Shown piece after piece: positions 30,291 through 43,369 of a stretch of DNA of 64,000 nucleotides. The stretch's first letter is position 1. Every line of letters begins with the position of its first letter. Made by a program: the position numbers and the translations under genes. A model generated the notes under the pieces. That model worked only from the letters and a program-made list of their open reading frames with translations. It searched no databases and was not told the origin of the DNA. The stretch is from Haematococcus lacustris. Taxonomy: Eukaryota; Chlorophyta; Chlorophyceae; Chlamydomonadales; Haematococcaceae. The stretch covers positions 8,035,333-8,099,332 of the forward strand of contig JASKMD010000012.1 in the NCBI GenBank assembly GCA_030144725.1, given 5' to 3'.

Positions 30291-32789
30291 TCACTGCACA
30301 AACTCCAGGCTCTTGCGCCGGTAGCACACGCTGCCATTGCTGAGCACGCTGGCAGGTGTTCCGTGAGGGGGTTTGGGCGCATATGTGTCTTTGTGAGTGT
30401 TCCATAGGGCCTGAAAGCAGGGCATGGTTTTATGTGCAGGCAGGGCAGGCGGGGCAGCATGATCAACCCCTCTGCCCTCACCCCCTCCCCTACTAGCTTC
30501 TTGAATCCCTGATATGGGGCCGAGGAGGGGGAACCTCCCCCCACCCACCCTCCCTCCCAGCACTCTGCAACATCATAGACCACGACCTCGCTTTCTCCCT
30601 CAGCCCTTCCTCTCCCAGTATCTTTCCGACCAGCAGCCAAGGCCCCCCCAGCAGGCCCACCACACCCCAAGCTTGCCACTGGCTCAGCCACAATGACCCT
30701 CCCACCTTGCCATACCTTATCAGTGCCTCATGCTGCCCCTGTCCCCAGCCCCGCTACTTTCAGCACCTAGGCCCCGCCACCTAACGCCAACTGCCCACCT
30801 GGCACCACCGGCCTGGCACCTTACCTTCACTGCCTCATGCCGCCTCTGTTCCCAGACCCACAACCCTTTATCACCTTCAGCACCACAGGCCTGGCACCTT
30901 ACCTTCAAGGCCTGGCAGTACTCCGCGTGCAGCGCGTCCACTGCTGCCGTGAACTCGGGGCTGTCACGGCTGCCTTGCCAGCGCTTCACCTGCGCGCACC
31001 CACAGACTCATCATGATCAATTTTGCCAGTGGCATGCAAGCATGATGTGGTGACATGGAGGGGTGCTCCAGTGCAGGATTGGCCGTCTTGGCAGAAGGCT
31101 AAAGACGCCTGTGGCATTACGCCAGCCTGGGTGGCTGCTTGGACTCTGCCTTGCCGACAACCGCATGTGCCTGGTCAGAGGCATGAACAGGGGTGTGGGT
31201 GGGTAGGGAGGGGTCATGATTCTACTTCCCCCGCTGCAGCCACTCCTGCTACGGCTGCTGCCGCTGCTACCGCCACTGCTGCTGGTGGTGGTGCAGCTGC
31301 TGCTCCCCCCCCGCCTGACTCACTGGGAGGGGGGCGCCCACCACTGTGTGTACTGGCAGGGCCCGGGGCAAGGGGGCAAAGGCCTTGGCGTTGGGCCAAA
31401 ACCCTTCGCCGTGAATGAGGGGGATGGCAAAGCCGGTGAGGCGGCGGATGAGCCTGCAGCCACTCCCACAACAGGTTGTTGATGTCAGGGGGTGTCAGCA
31501 GGGGGTGTCAGCAGGGGGTGTCAGTAGGGTCAGTAGGGGTAGCCCTCCCTCTCCCTCTCCCTCTCCCTCTCCCTCTCCCTCTCCCTCTCCCTCTCCCTCT
31601 CCCTCCTCCTCTCCCTCTCCCTCTCCCTCTCCCTCTCCCTCTCCCTCTCCCTCTCCCTCTCCCTCTCCCTCTCCCTCTCCCTCTCCCTCTCCCTCTCCCT
31701 CTCCCTCTCCCTCTCCCTCTCCCCTCTCCCTCTCCCTCTCCCTCTCCCTCTCCCTCTCCCTCTCCCTCTCCCTCTCCCTCTCCCTCTCCCTCTCCCTCTC
31801 CCTCTCCCTCTCCCTCTCCCTCTCCCTCTCCCTCTCCCTCTCCCTCTCCCTCTCCCTCTCCCTCTCCCTCTCCCTCTCCCTCTCCCTCTCCCCTCTCCCT
31901 CTCCCTCTCCCTCTCCCTCTCCCTCTCCCTCTCCCTCTCCCTCTCCCTCTCCCTCTCTCCCTCTCCCTCTCCCTCTCCCTCTCCCTCTCCCTCTCCCTCT
32001 CCCTCTCCCTCTCCCTCTCCCTCTCCCTCTCCCTCTCCCTCTCCTCTCCCTCTCCCTCTCCTCTCCCTCTCCCTCTCCCTCTCCCTCTCCTCTCCCTCTC
32101 CCTCTCCCTCTCCCTCTCCCTCTCCCTCTCCCTCTCCCTCTCCCTCTCCCTCTCCCTCTCCCTCTCCCCTCTCCCTCTCCCTCTCCCTCTCCCTCTCCCT
32201 CTCCCTCTCCCTCTCCCTCTCCCTCTCCCTCTCCCTCTCCCTCTCCCTCTCCCTCTCCCTCTCCCTCTCCCTCTCCCTCTCCCTCTCCCCTCTCCCTCTC
32301 CCTCTCCCTCTCCCTCTCCCTCTCCCTCTCCCTCTCCCTCTCCCTCTCCCTCTCCTCTCCTCTCCCTCTCCCTCTCCCTCTCCCTCTCCCTCTCCCTCTC
32401 CCTCTCCCTCCTCCCTCTCCCTCTCCCTCTCCCTCTCCCTCTCCCTCTCCCTCTCCCTCTCCCTCTCCCTCTCCCTCTCCCTCTCCCTCTCCCTCTCCCT
32501 CTCCCTCTCCTCTCCCTCTCCCTCTCCCTCTCCCTCTCCCTCTCCCTCTCCCTCTCCCTCTCCCTCTCCCTCTCCCTCTCCCTCTCCCTCTCTCCCTCTC
32601 CCTCTCCTTGTCTAGTCGCCCACAGTCCGCTCCACTCACTGTTGGCACGTTGCTATGAAGCTGCCTGGCTTGGGCTCCGCCACGTCAAACAGGCTGCTCT
32701 CCCCAAAGGGCCAGCACTGGCACCAGGCTGGCGCCGGTCTGCAGCGCCACCCTCATGATGCCCTTGCGCTTCATCATGATCTGCAACAC

Positions 32790-32835
<46 letters not shown>

Positions 32836-35740
32836 TTACTGCAGCAGCAGCAGCCGCTTCAACAGGATCAGCAGTGTATTGAGGACAGTCAGGTGTGGGG
32901 CTGTGGGGCTGTGGGGGGAGTCCAGGCAGCCCAGGGCGCACCAGGTCGCAGGTCCCGGGCTGCGACAGCAGCGCCTCAGCCGCACCCCCAGGCACCAGGA
33001 ACACGGCGCTGCCAGCCCGCCTGCAGCCACCCACAAGGGACAACAGGCAGCTGGGGGGTGATGGGCCGACGCACTGCTGCGGCAAAGGCCACAAATGCAG
33101 GCAGGCAGGCGGGCGGGCGGGCGGCATCATGGCCCATGGGCAATGTCAGACCGAGCTAACCATCTGTGCCTACCCAACCGAATCTACCCACCTACAAACC
33201 TATTTCCCAACCAATCCTACTGACCCATCTACCAGGGGAGACAGGCAGCTGAGTTGTGCTGATTCAACCTACTGCAATGCCTAGAGGCCACACATACTGG
33301 CAAGGAGGGTCGGCACTTTGGATTCAGGCCGAGCAATGAGCTGGTGGGTGACTGAGCTGGGGCTAGTCAGCAGGCAGGCCAGGCCAGTGGGGTCCCTGTG
33401 TGGCTGCTGCTGGGGAGGGTGAGTGTTTGCAGGGGTGCTGGGGAGGGTGAGTGTCTGCGGGCTGCGGTGGTTGGTGTGGGGGTGTGATGGAGGGGGTAAA
33501 GAAGAAGAAGAAGACTAAGACAGTATCCACCGGCGAGCATCAAGGGAGGAGCTACCGCCTGGAGGGGGCGCGGCCTGCTCACACTGTCGAGAGGGGGAAG
33601 AGACGACCCCCCTACCCTCCCCCCCCTGGTGGCTGTAAGCCTGTGGGTGGTGTGTGGTGCCGTGTGCTGGTGTGCTGGTGTTTGCAGGGGTGCTGGTGTG
33701 CAGGTGTGTTGCGGGGGGTGGTGGTGGTGCCGGGTGCTGGTGTGGGGGTGTGGACGCACGCTGTGAGCAGGTTTAGGCAGGACTGGCGGCTGATGCCCCT
33801 GAAGCCTGAGCGCAGGGCAATCTCCCGGTGGAAGGGGGCGAAGAAGTGGGAGTCCAGCAGCAGCGGGTACAGGCTGATGCCTGGGGGAGGCAGGCGGAGA
33901 AGGGCGGGGAAGGGGCAGGGAAGGGTGAGGCAGGGAAGGGTGAGGCAGGGGGGGGGCAGGGGGGTGTAGGTACAACGAGGTTGGGGGCAAGGGTTAGGTC
34001 TGCTGTCAGTCGAGCAGGTAGGGCATGGGTCGGCAAACGGCAGGAAACAGTCAGGCCTGCCACAAGGCTGGCTCCGGGGAGGGAAGGTGCTGCTGCTCTC
34101 AGTTGCTGCACAGGTGTGGGGGCTGTGGGGTGCTGCTCTGCGTCTTACATGTCATGAAAGCGCTAGGGTTAGGGTTAGGGTCGGGATCAGGGTTGAGAAC
34201 AGGGAAGTGGGTGTAACATCACGGGTATGAAGGGGTTGGACCTGGCTGATGCTGGATGATTCATATTGGAGCCTGGGGGGATTTGAACCTGGTCGCTCCC
34301 CCTTGCCTGGGTACAACTTGGAGAAGCCGCTGGCTTCAGTCAGGAAGTTGGCGGTGTGGGACATGCAAGCAACTCCTGCAGTGCCAGCAAAGTAGGGTGT
34401 GACATGCCTGCATGAGCGCTCACACCGTTTGAGTGATGCCGACCACCTGCTATTGATCAGCTGCTGCTGGCTGCTTCAAGCTGCTGGCTGCGTTGGCTGT
34501 TTACATGCTGGCTGGTCGTGAGTCGGCTGCTGGCTGTTGGTGCTGTATGCTCTGAGTGTGGCGTGTGGTTGATCCAAGCATCAGGTGTGATCCTAGCCGC
34601 TTGCACGGCAGGTCACACCCAGCTCCACAGCCATGCCAGGCTGGCGGCTTGGTGGTGTAGACCCCCATCAACACTACCACCCCCACCTCCACCACTACCA
34701 CCCCCGTCATCACCACCACCCCCACCATCGCCCCCACCATCGCCCCCACCATCACCCCTACCATCGCCCCCACCATCGCCACCACCATCGCCACCACCAC
34801 CATTATCACCACCACCATCAGCAACGGCCATATGCACAAGCTGGGGCTGTGTAAACCTACCATGAGGGTGGGCGGCAAAGATGTAGTTGCCGCTGGGGTC
34901 CAGGTCCGCTGTCTTGTGCAGCTTGGCAGGGAAGTAGTCCGCCAGGTGGCGCCAGAACTTCAAGCTGCGGCACGCATGGTGGCCACTGTCAGCAGATGAC
35001 CAGGCAGGCTGTGTCGCATGCCTCACTCACTGGCTGGCTTGCGTGGAGGTGTGACAACAGGTGTGTGACAGGTGTGTCAAGCATGTGCGATGAGATGTAG
35101 TCCATGAGCATGCATGTACTTGACAGCCGCGGTCGAGGTGTATGGTGTGGGTCATGGATACATGGAGCTAGCCACATATGTGTGGGCATGAAGGGGCTGC
35201 TCCATGGTGCTTGCAAAGTAAGGCATGCATATGTTGCTGCAGAGCAGCAATGGCGGGTCTTACCTGCGGATTGGTGCACTCCCCTGTGGCTGCATGTGGG
35301 CTGTGTTGTCCAAGACAAAGATGTAGACAAGGTAGCTGAGAGGCGGGCAGCACAGAGGCAACACTTGTCAGCTGCTGCCTCCTGCCACCAGTGCCATGCC
35401 CATTACTCACGCTGCCATGAACCCCATCATGAAGGTGCTCTTGTAGGCCAATAGTAGCGAAACTGGCCAGTATATGAAGGGACCGATGAGCTGCGCAAGT
35501 CGTGAAGCGGCCATTCACAATGGGCAGGCCCACAATAGCGACGCGACGCTCGCTTTTGTCGCGTGCGAACGCTCGTGGCAGCGCAAGCGACCCGGTGACA
35601 AGGAAGGACCAGGACAGACCCACTGGCGAGCTTACCTGGGCCATGATAATTGTCAGCGCCAGCTTTTGCTGTGCACTCTGCCACATTGATGCGGGAGCTG
35701 CGCTGTGTGCAGGATCTGGTGGCGCAGTATCACCAGCCAT
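30291..35740 (-). CDS. DGAT2: type 2 diacylglycerol acyltransferase (complete, one apparent frameshift)
   Basis: Final step of triacylglycerol synthesis at the ER. Eleven exons: 35636-35740 (ATG at 35740), 35411-35490, 35264-35335, 34861-34964, 34307-34375, 33760-33880, 32942-33020, 32640-32780, 31324-31453, 30903-30989, 30291-30410. N-terminal membrane segments ([22 protein letters not shown]) precede [20 protein letters not shown] and HPHG, the DGAT2 active-site motif. [74 protein letters not shown] and a LEFVQ C-terminus follow, all in family order. Every junction agrees in phase, but the exons total 1108 nt, one too many. At about 32701-32712 an extra base breaks LVPVLAFGES. Without it the protein would be 368 residues, normal for the family. 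The 34307 donor is GC. An intron holds a 1.1-kb CCCTCT array. Confidence 0.93.
31542..32608. repeat. (CCCTCT)n hexanucleotide array in a DGAT2 intron
   Basis: About 175 units with around ten short slips (cccctctcc, ctcctct, ctctctcc). It lies between the donor at 32639 and the acceptor at 31454, so it occupies nearly the whole intron. The 447-, 379- and 372-residue ORFs over it are artefacts. Confidence 0.97.
32796..32834 (-). repeat. (CTG)n run just before a DGAT2 splice acceptor
   Basis: On the gene's strand it reads (CTG)13 or so, followed by tgtgttgcag, the acceptor of the exon starting at 32780. Confidence 0.9.
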
Positions 35741-35871
35741 GGCGCACAGCTGACGCGGTTCGTCTGTGCAAAATTTACGCATCAAGGCGGGAAATGTTAG
35801 GTGTGATGTATAAGTCAGGTTTCACCTCGCTGCACTCCAGTCACTGAAAGCATCAGGCTGCAAATACCAGC
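35741..35871. promoter_or_regulatory. bidirectional promoter region between DGAT2 and the glycosyltransferase-like gene
   Basis: 131 bp between divergent ATGs. A ggtgtgatgtataagtca stretch at about 35800-35817 contains a weak TATA-like tataa in plus orientation, ~60 bp before the plus-strand start. The rest is inference from the geometry. Confidence 0.45.
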
Positions 35872-38800
35872 ATGTCTCTCATGGCCCATGCAATAGTTCT
35901 CCTCGCGATGGGACTAGCTGCAGCCCACATTTCCAAATCACCCCATGTCGGTGAAAAACGGATCTTGGAAGCCACCTTGAGGCCTCGTGTAGCAGTAGTA
36001 AACGATATCCCAGCCCACTACGAGGTGCTGGCAGGAGTGGTGTACGTGTTAGCCAGCCTAGGACTGACGCCCGATGTGCTCTTCACAGGGAACCCTGCAC
36101 AGATACATGCATGGGGCCTGCTTACATGGCTGGGATCCAGCCAACCCAATGTGAGCAGCCATGCAGCATGGAGCTCTACAGCCCCTGCACGCACGCTTCT
36201 GGCTACCCATCACAATCCACACAGGCAGCTCCATGCCAGCAGTAGCTCAGTCTTGGACCCTGGGAATGTTACACATGGCTCCAAGAGACAGCACATAAAT
36301 AGGCAAGGTGCTGCACCTGGTGCTACAGCAGAGCAGGAAGCTTGGGTTGGGCCACAGGCCAGGTCGCAGCCCCAATGGCATCTGACGGATGTGACACAGG
36401 CAGATCATGCAACCAGGCGTGCCACTGCTTTGACGGAAGGTGTAGCCACCATACCCCAGCAGCCAGCCAGCAGTCAGCCAGCAGCAGCCAGCCCACCCCC
36501 CATCAGCTTGGGTGTATGGGCAAATAGCAGCCAGGAGGCCGCGGCTGGCTGGGCCATGGCTCGCTGGCAGGCCTTCCCATCCACTGACCCCCCTGGAGGC
36601 CCCAGCAGGAGGGCGGACCTGGTCATCTGCATCTCTCCTGAACTGGCACCGGCAGTGTGCAGGTCAGGGCTGCTTGAGCAGGGGCATGGATGACACAGAC
36701 ACAGAGTGCGGGGCAGGCAGGGCGGGATAAGCCGCCAGGCCAGAAGGCTGAGACAGGCTGCGCAGCACAGGGCAAAGCAGGGCAGTTGAGGCAGCGCTGT
36801 GCTGCACCCTGGAACCCCTCTAGGGACTCCAGTGAGAGTTAGAGTGGGGGATGGTGTGCAGGTCAGGGCAGGCAGGGCAGATGGAGGGAGGGATCACCAG
36901 GCCTGGCTCAGACAAGCTAAGCAGCGTAAAGCAAGGCAAAGCAGGTGATGCAGCCCCTGGACCCTACCCCTGCATGGCTCACCCCAGCAACTGGTGCCCA
37001 TCTTAGCCTGTCATACCCGCTCTGCCCTGCTCTGCCCTCCAATGACCCTAGCGCCAAGTCTCTGTGGCCCCTTGCCCCGCCCCTGACCCTGCTAGCCAAC
37101 CCCTAACTTGCTGTGTTCCTAGCTTACGTGCTGCAGCCAGCCCCTGCCTGCAGCCAGCTGCACCACATGCACTTACTATACTGGGGTCAGCCTCATGCTG
37201 CCTCACTCACTCTCGCACCTCCAAAGGGCAAGCCTCCAAAGGGCACAACCTGAGGGCACCTCCAATAGGCCCTTGCTACCCTCCCACTCATCCACAGCAG
37301 CAGCTGCAGCAGCAGGTCAGAAGCAGCGCAGGACTAGCAGCCGTGGTTGCAGCAGCAGGGGTATGAACAGCATGATTAGCGGCAGCAGCAGCAGCAGCAG
37401 CAGCAGGAGGAGGGGTATGAGCACCAGCCGCAGCCGCAGGGGTATGAACAGCATGGGCAGTGGCAGTGCCACAGACACATAGAGTGAACTTTGAGGCATT
37501 GCTGCAAGCTCAGTGCCAGCAGCAAAGGCACGGTGGCCACCTGCAATCTGCCTTGCTGCGCTGGCAGCAGGTCAGCTGTGAAGGAACTGAGGCCGCAGCT
37601 GCTGGTGCTGTGGGTGCACCGGGCAGACACCATCACTGCCACGTCAAAAATGCTGGGCATCCATGGCAGGTGAGAGGGACAGGCCCTGCTGCTCCCTCTC
37701 ATCACTACTCTGCTGCTGAGGACCCTTCTGCCTGTTAGCAGCATCCCTGCTCACCCCTCCCTGCCAAATATAAACATGTCCGAGGACCTGTTTCTTCTCC
37801 CCTGGACCGTTGTGCCTTACTTGCATACGACTTGTTGCCTGTGTTGGAAACACCAGGGCTGTGCCATGTTGGCGACTGGTAGTTGGCTGGCCCGCACACT
37901 CTGAGAGGGCTTGCGTCACATGCGCACACGCATGCATGTGTGCATGCAGAATTGAATTGGTGGCCCTGGCGCCACATGTGGCACAGCTGGCTAGCAGGCG
38001 TATGAAGCAGAACTTGAGCTGGGCGATGCCGGTGGCGCCCTACTTCCCCTTGGCACAGCCCGCTGCTCTGTCGTCGACGCAAGAAACGCTTCCCCTTGAG
38101 GTCCCTCTGCAGCATGCCTGCCGCTCTCGCAGCTGCCTTGACGGTTTCGCGTTGCAGGTGGGCGCATACATGGCCTGGGCCTCGGGTCGGAACAGTAATG
38201 CACGCGATGTAGGACAACGTATACATCTCGTTGCTTCCAACAGACCGCGACCTGCTCAGCTGCGTAGTGCTGGACTGCGTCCCAGCACCTCGCGGCACCG
38301 TGTTGCCGGGCGCACATTTGGCTGCTGCTGAGTTCTTACCGCTCAATGCGCAGGGTGCGCTGCGCCAGTTTCGCAGCAAGCAGCGGCAGGGCTTCACACG
38401 GAACTACACCGCCCTCTGGCAGCGTCTTGTAGAGCTCAAAGCCGGGGCCCCGGTCGACTCCGGACGTCCGGCAAGCCCGGCCGCGGTCAAGGTCCGAGTC
38501 AAAGTGTTGGGCAAGGGCTTGAAGCGCCAGCTGGGCATCCCTGAGGCCCTTGATGCTGACGTGGACCACTTCGCACAGCTGCCATACCCTGTGAGTCAGA
38601 GCAGGATGGAGGGCTCACGAGTGGGAGGCAGTGGGAGAGGCCAGAGTAGGGGGAGAGGGAGGGGGTGGGAGTGGGGGAAGCAGGATGACAATTCAGCCCT
38701 TGCTGTGGGACAAGAGTATGGGCATATGAGGGTGTGAGGTGGCACAAGCAAATGGAGTGAGGTGGGTCGCATAGATTACCCCCGCTGTGTTCACGACCTG

Positions 38801-39627
38801 TCGGCCTGCCATGGGAAGTCGTGGTGACATTTACCAAGAGGTCTGTGGTGGGAAGTTAGGGTTGGCTGGTAGTTGGACGAAGGGTGCTGCATGCCCCTAG
38901 CTGCCGCTTAACCAGATGTGTGATGCGCGCGCAGGAGTTTTGGGCTCACATACATCGCAGCCTGGCGCTGGTGCCGGCGTTTGGCATGTCCGTCTACTAT
39001 GAATCGCGCATCTCCTCTACCATTCTCGCGTCATTCATCACAAGTTAGTATGACCCATTGCCGGGTAAGACCCAGTGCAAGCACGCCGGCATAGAAGCGT
39101 TGCGGCATAAAAGCGCAGCCTATCCACCCACTGGCAACCATGCTGGCGCTCCATTAGCATTCCCTGCTGTCGCACGTCGCATTTCCTGCCGATTGTTGCT
39201 GTCCAGGTACGCCCTTGATAGCGGAGCAGCGACTGTTGGATACCTATCCCTTCCTGACCCCGGCACATGTTTTCTTGCGAGAGCCTGGGGAGGACGAGGT
39301 GCGAGCAGGCACGAGGTTTGTCTTGAGGTATAAGAGGTGAAGGCGTGAGCGGGGCGGCGAAGGCCGACAGAGAGGCGGGAAGATGCGAGGTCGCCAAGTT
39401 AGGGGTCGTGTGTCTAAGATATGCGGAGCCCTGGGAGCCACCGCTTTGTCGCGTGGCGAGCAGTGTTTGCGTGGTGCGTGCAGGCCGCTGCAATGTACCG
39501 CGTGGCAAGCATGCCCGACGCCGACATCTTCAACCGCCGCACTGCCATGCAACAATTGCGATTGCAACTCAACACCGACAGTTCGGAGCTATTTCAGCGA
39601 TGGCTGAATACCGCACTGGGGGCGTAG
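35872..39627 (+). CDS. secreted or Golgi glycosyltransferase-like protein (multi-exon, function not established)
   Basis: The ATG at 35872 opens a signal peptide (MAHAIVLLAMGLAAAH), then LRPRVAVVNDIPAHYEVLAG and LASLGLTPDVLFTGNP, up to a donor at 36150. Likely later exons: about 36598-36662 (RADLVICISPELAPAV), 37571-37669 (QLLVLWVHRADTITATSKML), 37950-38157 (VALAPHVAQLASRRM), 38244-38590 (RQGFTRNYTALWQRLVELKA), 38934-39043 (ALVPAFGMSVYYESRISSTI), 39207-39298 (TPLIAEQRLLDTYPFLTPAH) and 39484-39627 (stop TAG). Phases agree for 37669/37950 and across the last three junctions; the 38157/38244 junction does not, so one exon boundary is wrong. The LVP-F...YY...SST...PLI pattern is reminiscent of GT-B-like proteins of fungi and algae, but this is only a resemblance. 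It is head-to-head with DGAT2. Confidence 0.5.
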
Positions 39628-40210
39628 AAGTCCAGCAGGCGACGAGCGCAGTGAAGCGACGTCGCTTCCGTTCCTCAGCGACCTACAGTCTGGTCTGGTC
39701 TACACGCCTATCGAGCTTTGGTGCTTCAGGGTCGCATGGGCAGGGGATGCTCACCGCAGCCCTGTGTGGTCTCGCCAACCTGCGTACGGCGTCTCGTCAC
39801 GTCTCGTCTCTTCTTACATTGCAATCACGGCTGTCTTCGCACACTACCACATGCCTTATATTGAGCTAATTTACCAGCAAAGCACTGACATGCAGCACGT
39901 CACTAACATATTCTTCCCGTGCACCTCTCTAACTAATGCTACTGGTCACCGCCGCCATTGGCCGCACCCCTGATAAACTCTAACCGGCCTTTAGGAGTTT
40001 TACAGCGATCTACTATGAACCATGTAAGCTGCAAGTGAGCCGGTGGGCGTGCTGCTTTGCGCAATCTGCGGTAGCGGCGGCGACTTAAATGCGAAAGTTT
40101 ATCTTGCAATCGGCCTCGCCACCGTTTTCTCCGCGCGAACATGCTGGTGCGTTACTCAATGGTTTTTCTCTGGTCTGCCTGGCAACCGATTTGAAAAGAA
40201 TTCTGCACAG

Positions 40211-43200
40211 GCCAGTACGTCGATCGACTTGAGTCAGCTGCGCTTTGGGCATGGCAGCAGATCATGGCGGCCAGCAAGGCCTCAGCATGCGAGGCAGCCA
40301 GACGCGATGCCCAGCAGCTGTGCACCCTGCTGCTGACAGACTCAGAAGTGCTGGGCACACTGCTGGCCCTGCACGACATCCGTGCCGCCCAGCTAGGGCT
40401 GTGCTGCCCCCCTGTCCTCTACCGGCAGGGGAAGACCGCAGCCATGAGCAGCCGGTGGGAGGTGCCCACTAAGCACTTGACCCGGTTTTGCAAAGACAGT
40501 GTGCAGGCAGGGGCTGTGGACAAGGTGCGGGGCAGCCTGGAGGGGGCCTCCCTTGCTTTCTGCACAGCACCCCTAAGCTAACCCAAACTCTGACCCTAAC
40601 CTAACCCTAGCACAACACACCACGGTGCCCCTCTCAGCTCTCAGCACCGTGGCTGTGTAGGTGGAGCCAGAGCAAGTCCTTGCCAAGGCATGGCCCAGCC
40701 TCTGCCGCATCACCGACCTGCTGCTGGCTGTGGTGAACTCCTACCCCTTGCAACCGCAGCCACCCAGCCCTGCCCCTGCCCCTGCCCCCGTGCCAGCTGC
40801 TCAGTGCAGCAGCCCTGGCCAGCTTGCCCCTGGCTTGGCCAGTTGCAGCGCCAGCCTAAACCTGAGCCTGCGCCTGGCAGCTGCGCAAGCACTTCAGGCG
40901 CGGCAGCAGGGCCCTGCCCACCAGGCAGCCATGGACAGGCTGCACCCTGTCCTGGGGCCCTGGCTGCGAGGGCAGTGCCTGGCGCAGAGCCTGCTCCTGG
41001 CAGCAGGGCACCCTCAGGGGGATGCCCAGCGGGCTGAGGCCGTGAGCTGCCTGGTACCCCTGGTGCAAGCGCTAGCCATGGACACCCAGCCCACATCCTA
41101 CTCAGGGGAGGACGTGCATCCCCTCCCAAGAGAGGGATCGCGCTGCGGCTGGCGACCCGAGCGGTGAGCCACACTCAGCAGCACTCAGGCTCAATCACCA
41201 TTTTGAGGGCCATGACCATGCTGTGGGCCATGACCATGCTAAGGGCCATGACCATGCTGAGGGTTCTGACCTTGCTGAGGGTCATGACCTTGTCCATCAC
41301 GTCGCAGTTGGCGCCATAAATTGAGCAGCAGCCCCATGACCACAAACTGGCCGGCAGCACTGCCAGCCACCAGCCGACAGCGTGCCAAGAGTCGAGCCGC
41401 TGGGGCCAGCAGCGAGGGGACGGAGCAGCTGCCTGACCTGCGGGTGGTCAACAGCTACGCCCACATCTGCCATGCCCTCAGCAGCCTGGTGCTGCAGCAG
41501 CCGCAGCCCCTGGAGCGCATGAAGCTGTTCAGCACCACTATCCCAGGTGAGGCCAGGCAGCAGGGGGGGCTAGAATCACCACAGCCCTGCGCAGAGGAAG
41601 AGCATTTACAGCTGGACCTGGACCCAGGAGCTAACCCCTCAGCTGTTCCTGACCCTCAGTGTCTCCCCACCCTCCTTTCCCCTGGCCAGGTCGTGGCGGA
41701 TCATTAGTGGAGTCCTGCACAAAGTGTTTGGAGGTGGCGACTGCACTGCTGTCCAGAGAGGAGTGGTGCGTGGTGGCTCTGTCGGGGTCCATGTGCTGCC
41801 CACTACCCGACCTGGCCCCCACCAAGAGTACCTGGCAGTTCGATTGGATGGACGGGCTGCAGCCCCTGCTGCCCCCCGCCCTCCCCGTGCTGCACCGGGC
41901 TGTGACAGCGGCCAGCGGCAGTGCGGTGCTGCTGCGCCTCACCCTGTGGCTCACACACCACCAGCCGCCTCAAGCGGTATTGGCAGCAGCAGTCACCGCC
42001 TGTGCCCGGCAGCTGAGTCACATTGCCAGAATAGGCACCCAAGCGCTGCCCTCCCTTAGCCTGGCTCAGCGGGAAGGCCCTGAGGGTGTGGTCCTGCGGC
42101 GGCTGGCTATCCAGGCCACAGCTGCAGCTGCTCATGCCCAGACCACCCTCACTCAGTTGGTATACCCTGGGCTAGTCAAGGGCGTGGTGCCAGGCGTGGC
42201 ATGGCCACTGCATCCCGTACTGTCATTGCTGGAGACCGTGAGAGAGGAGTGGTCCCTGATGTCCTGCATTCGGAGCTCCTGCGACAACACCTTCTTGGAG
42301 GAGGCTGAGTCGGAGTGGCCCAGCAGGCTCGTGGCTGGAGGGCATGTGGAGGTGCTGTGCGCCACTGAGCAGCTGATACAGGTGCGGGGACACTGGCAGG
42401 ACGCCCTGCCTGACATCCACCTGCCACATGCAGGAGAAGAGCATGAGAGGTGTTGCCTCGATGTCCAGGCAGTGTGCCTCGCGGCTGAGCATGCTGTGCA
42501 AGCGCGATGTGCAAGCGCGATGTGCAGCTGATGATGTGTTCGGCTGATCATTTACATCTCACCGTGGGGTTCGGCACCTCCCTCCTGCCTCAGAGTGTGT
42601 GGCTATGCTGTGGTGGGCGCAGGCCTTGGAGTTCATGTGCGCGGTCTGGCTCCCCAACATTAAGTCAGTGGATGATACAACTTCGAAGTTGGTCGAAAAA
42701 TGGATCGACTTGCCTGCACGTCTACTCATCCGCAGCACCCAGCTGCTCCAAATGACAGCTGTAGTGGGCCGAGAGGGCCTGTCTGCCCAGCCTGCTGCCT
42801 GGCTACCTCCCTGGCACCAGCTCATCAAGGGGTGGTGCAGCCGGCTGGTCACCCGGGTGTGCCATGTGGCAGAGATAGTGAGACTGTTGGATGCCCCCCA
42901 CACAGGGCTGGGCATGTCCAGGAACGTGCTCAAACACGCGCCCCTGCTGCAGCATGCGCCCATGCAGCCCGACACAGAGCAGGCCCTGGACCTGCTGGTC
43001 CTCACCCTAGCCATCGCTGTGCCGCTAGTCACGGTGTTGAAGTTGTCAGAGGGGGCCACATGCCCTAAGGTGGCTCTCCAGCTGCAGGAGTTGCGCAGGA
43101 GTCTGGGCCTGGTGCCAGCGCAGGAGGTGCAGGGGTGGAGGGCCACTGTGGCCGGCACCCCCAGCGAGGCCCTGCTGCAGCATGCCCTGGCTGCTGCTGC

Positions 43201-43369
43201 GCTCAAGCTGCAGCTGCCGCACCTCTTGCCTGGAGGCGCCAGTGGGAGTGGGGAGGGTGCAGCAGGAGGGGCGGGTGCAGATCCTTCTCGCAGAAAACTT
43301 AGGCTGCACGGGGTGATGGCGTGCCTGAGTGAGTGCGTGAGCTGCTGGCAGCGAGGGAGAGAGGCATAG
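40211..43369 (+). CDS. large Leu/Ala-rich protein, family not recognised (multi-exon)
   Basis: Exons with consistent phase: 40211-40524 (LESAALWAWQQIMAASKASA, VLGTLLALHDIRAAQLGLCC), 40661-41163 (QVLAKAWPSLCRITDLLLAV, ALQARQQGPAHQAAMDRLHP), 41308-41546 (PDLRVVNSYAHICHALSSLV) and 41690 to about 42381 (SLVESCTKCLEVATALLSRE, QATAAAAHAQTTLTQLVYPG). A final exon, about 42596-43369, reads VAMLWWAQALEFMCAVWLPN and LLVLTLAIAVPLVTVLKLSE and ends in TAG at 43367-43369. The 42381/42596 junction is not settled. The true start is unknown: an ATG at 40264 is in frame, but the reading is open back to an acceptor at 40210. Repeated amphipathic helical segments suggest an alpha-solenoid or other helical protein. 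No domain is recognised. A ~160-bp piece of the second exon is duplicated downstream at 43643. Confidence 0.5.

Noticed and set aside
31415..32758. Ser/Pro/Leu-rich ORFs of 370-450 codons over the CCCTCT array
   Set aside because: The array lies inside a DGAT2 intron with well-supported splice sites on both sides.
34164..34182. tagggttagggttagggtc resembling telomere repeats, and cctaacctaaccctag at ~40597
   Set aside because: Only two or three imperfect units, inside an intron and an intergenic stretch; volvocine telomeres are usually TTTTAGGG. Treated as chance or a short interstitial repeat.
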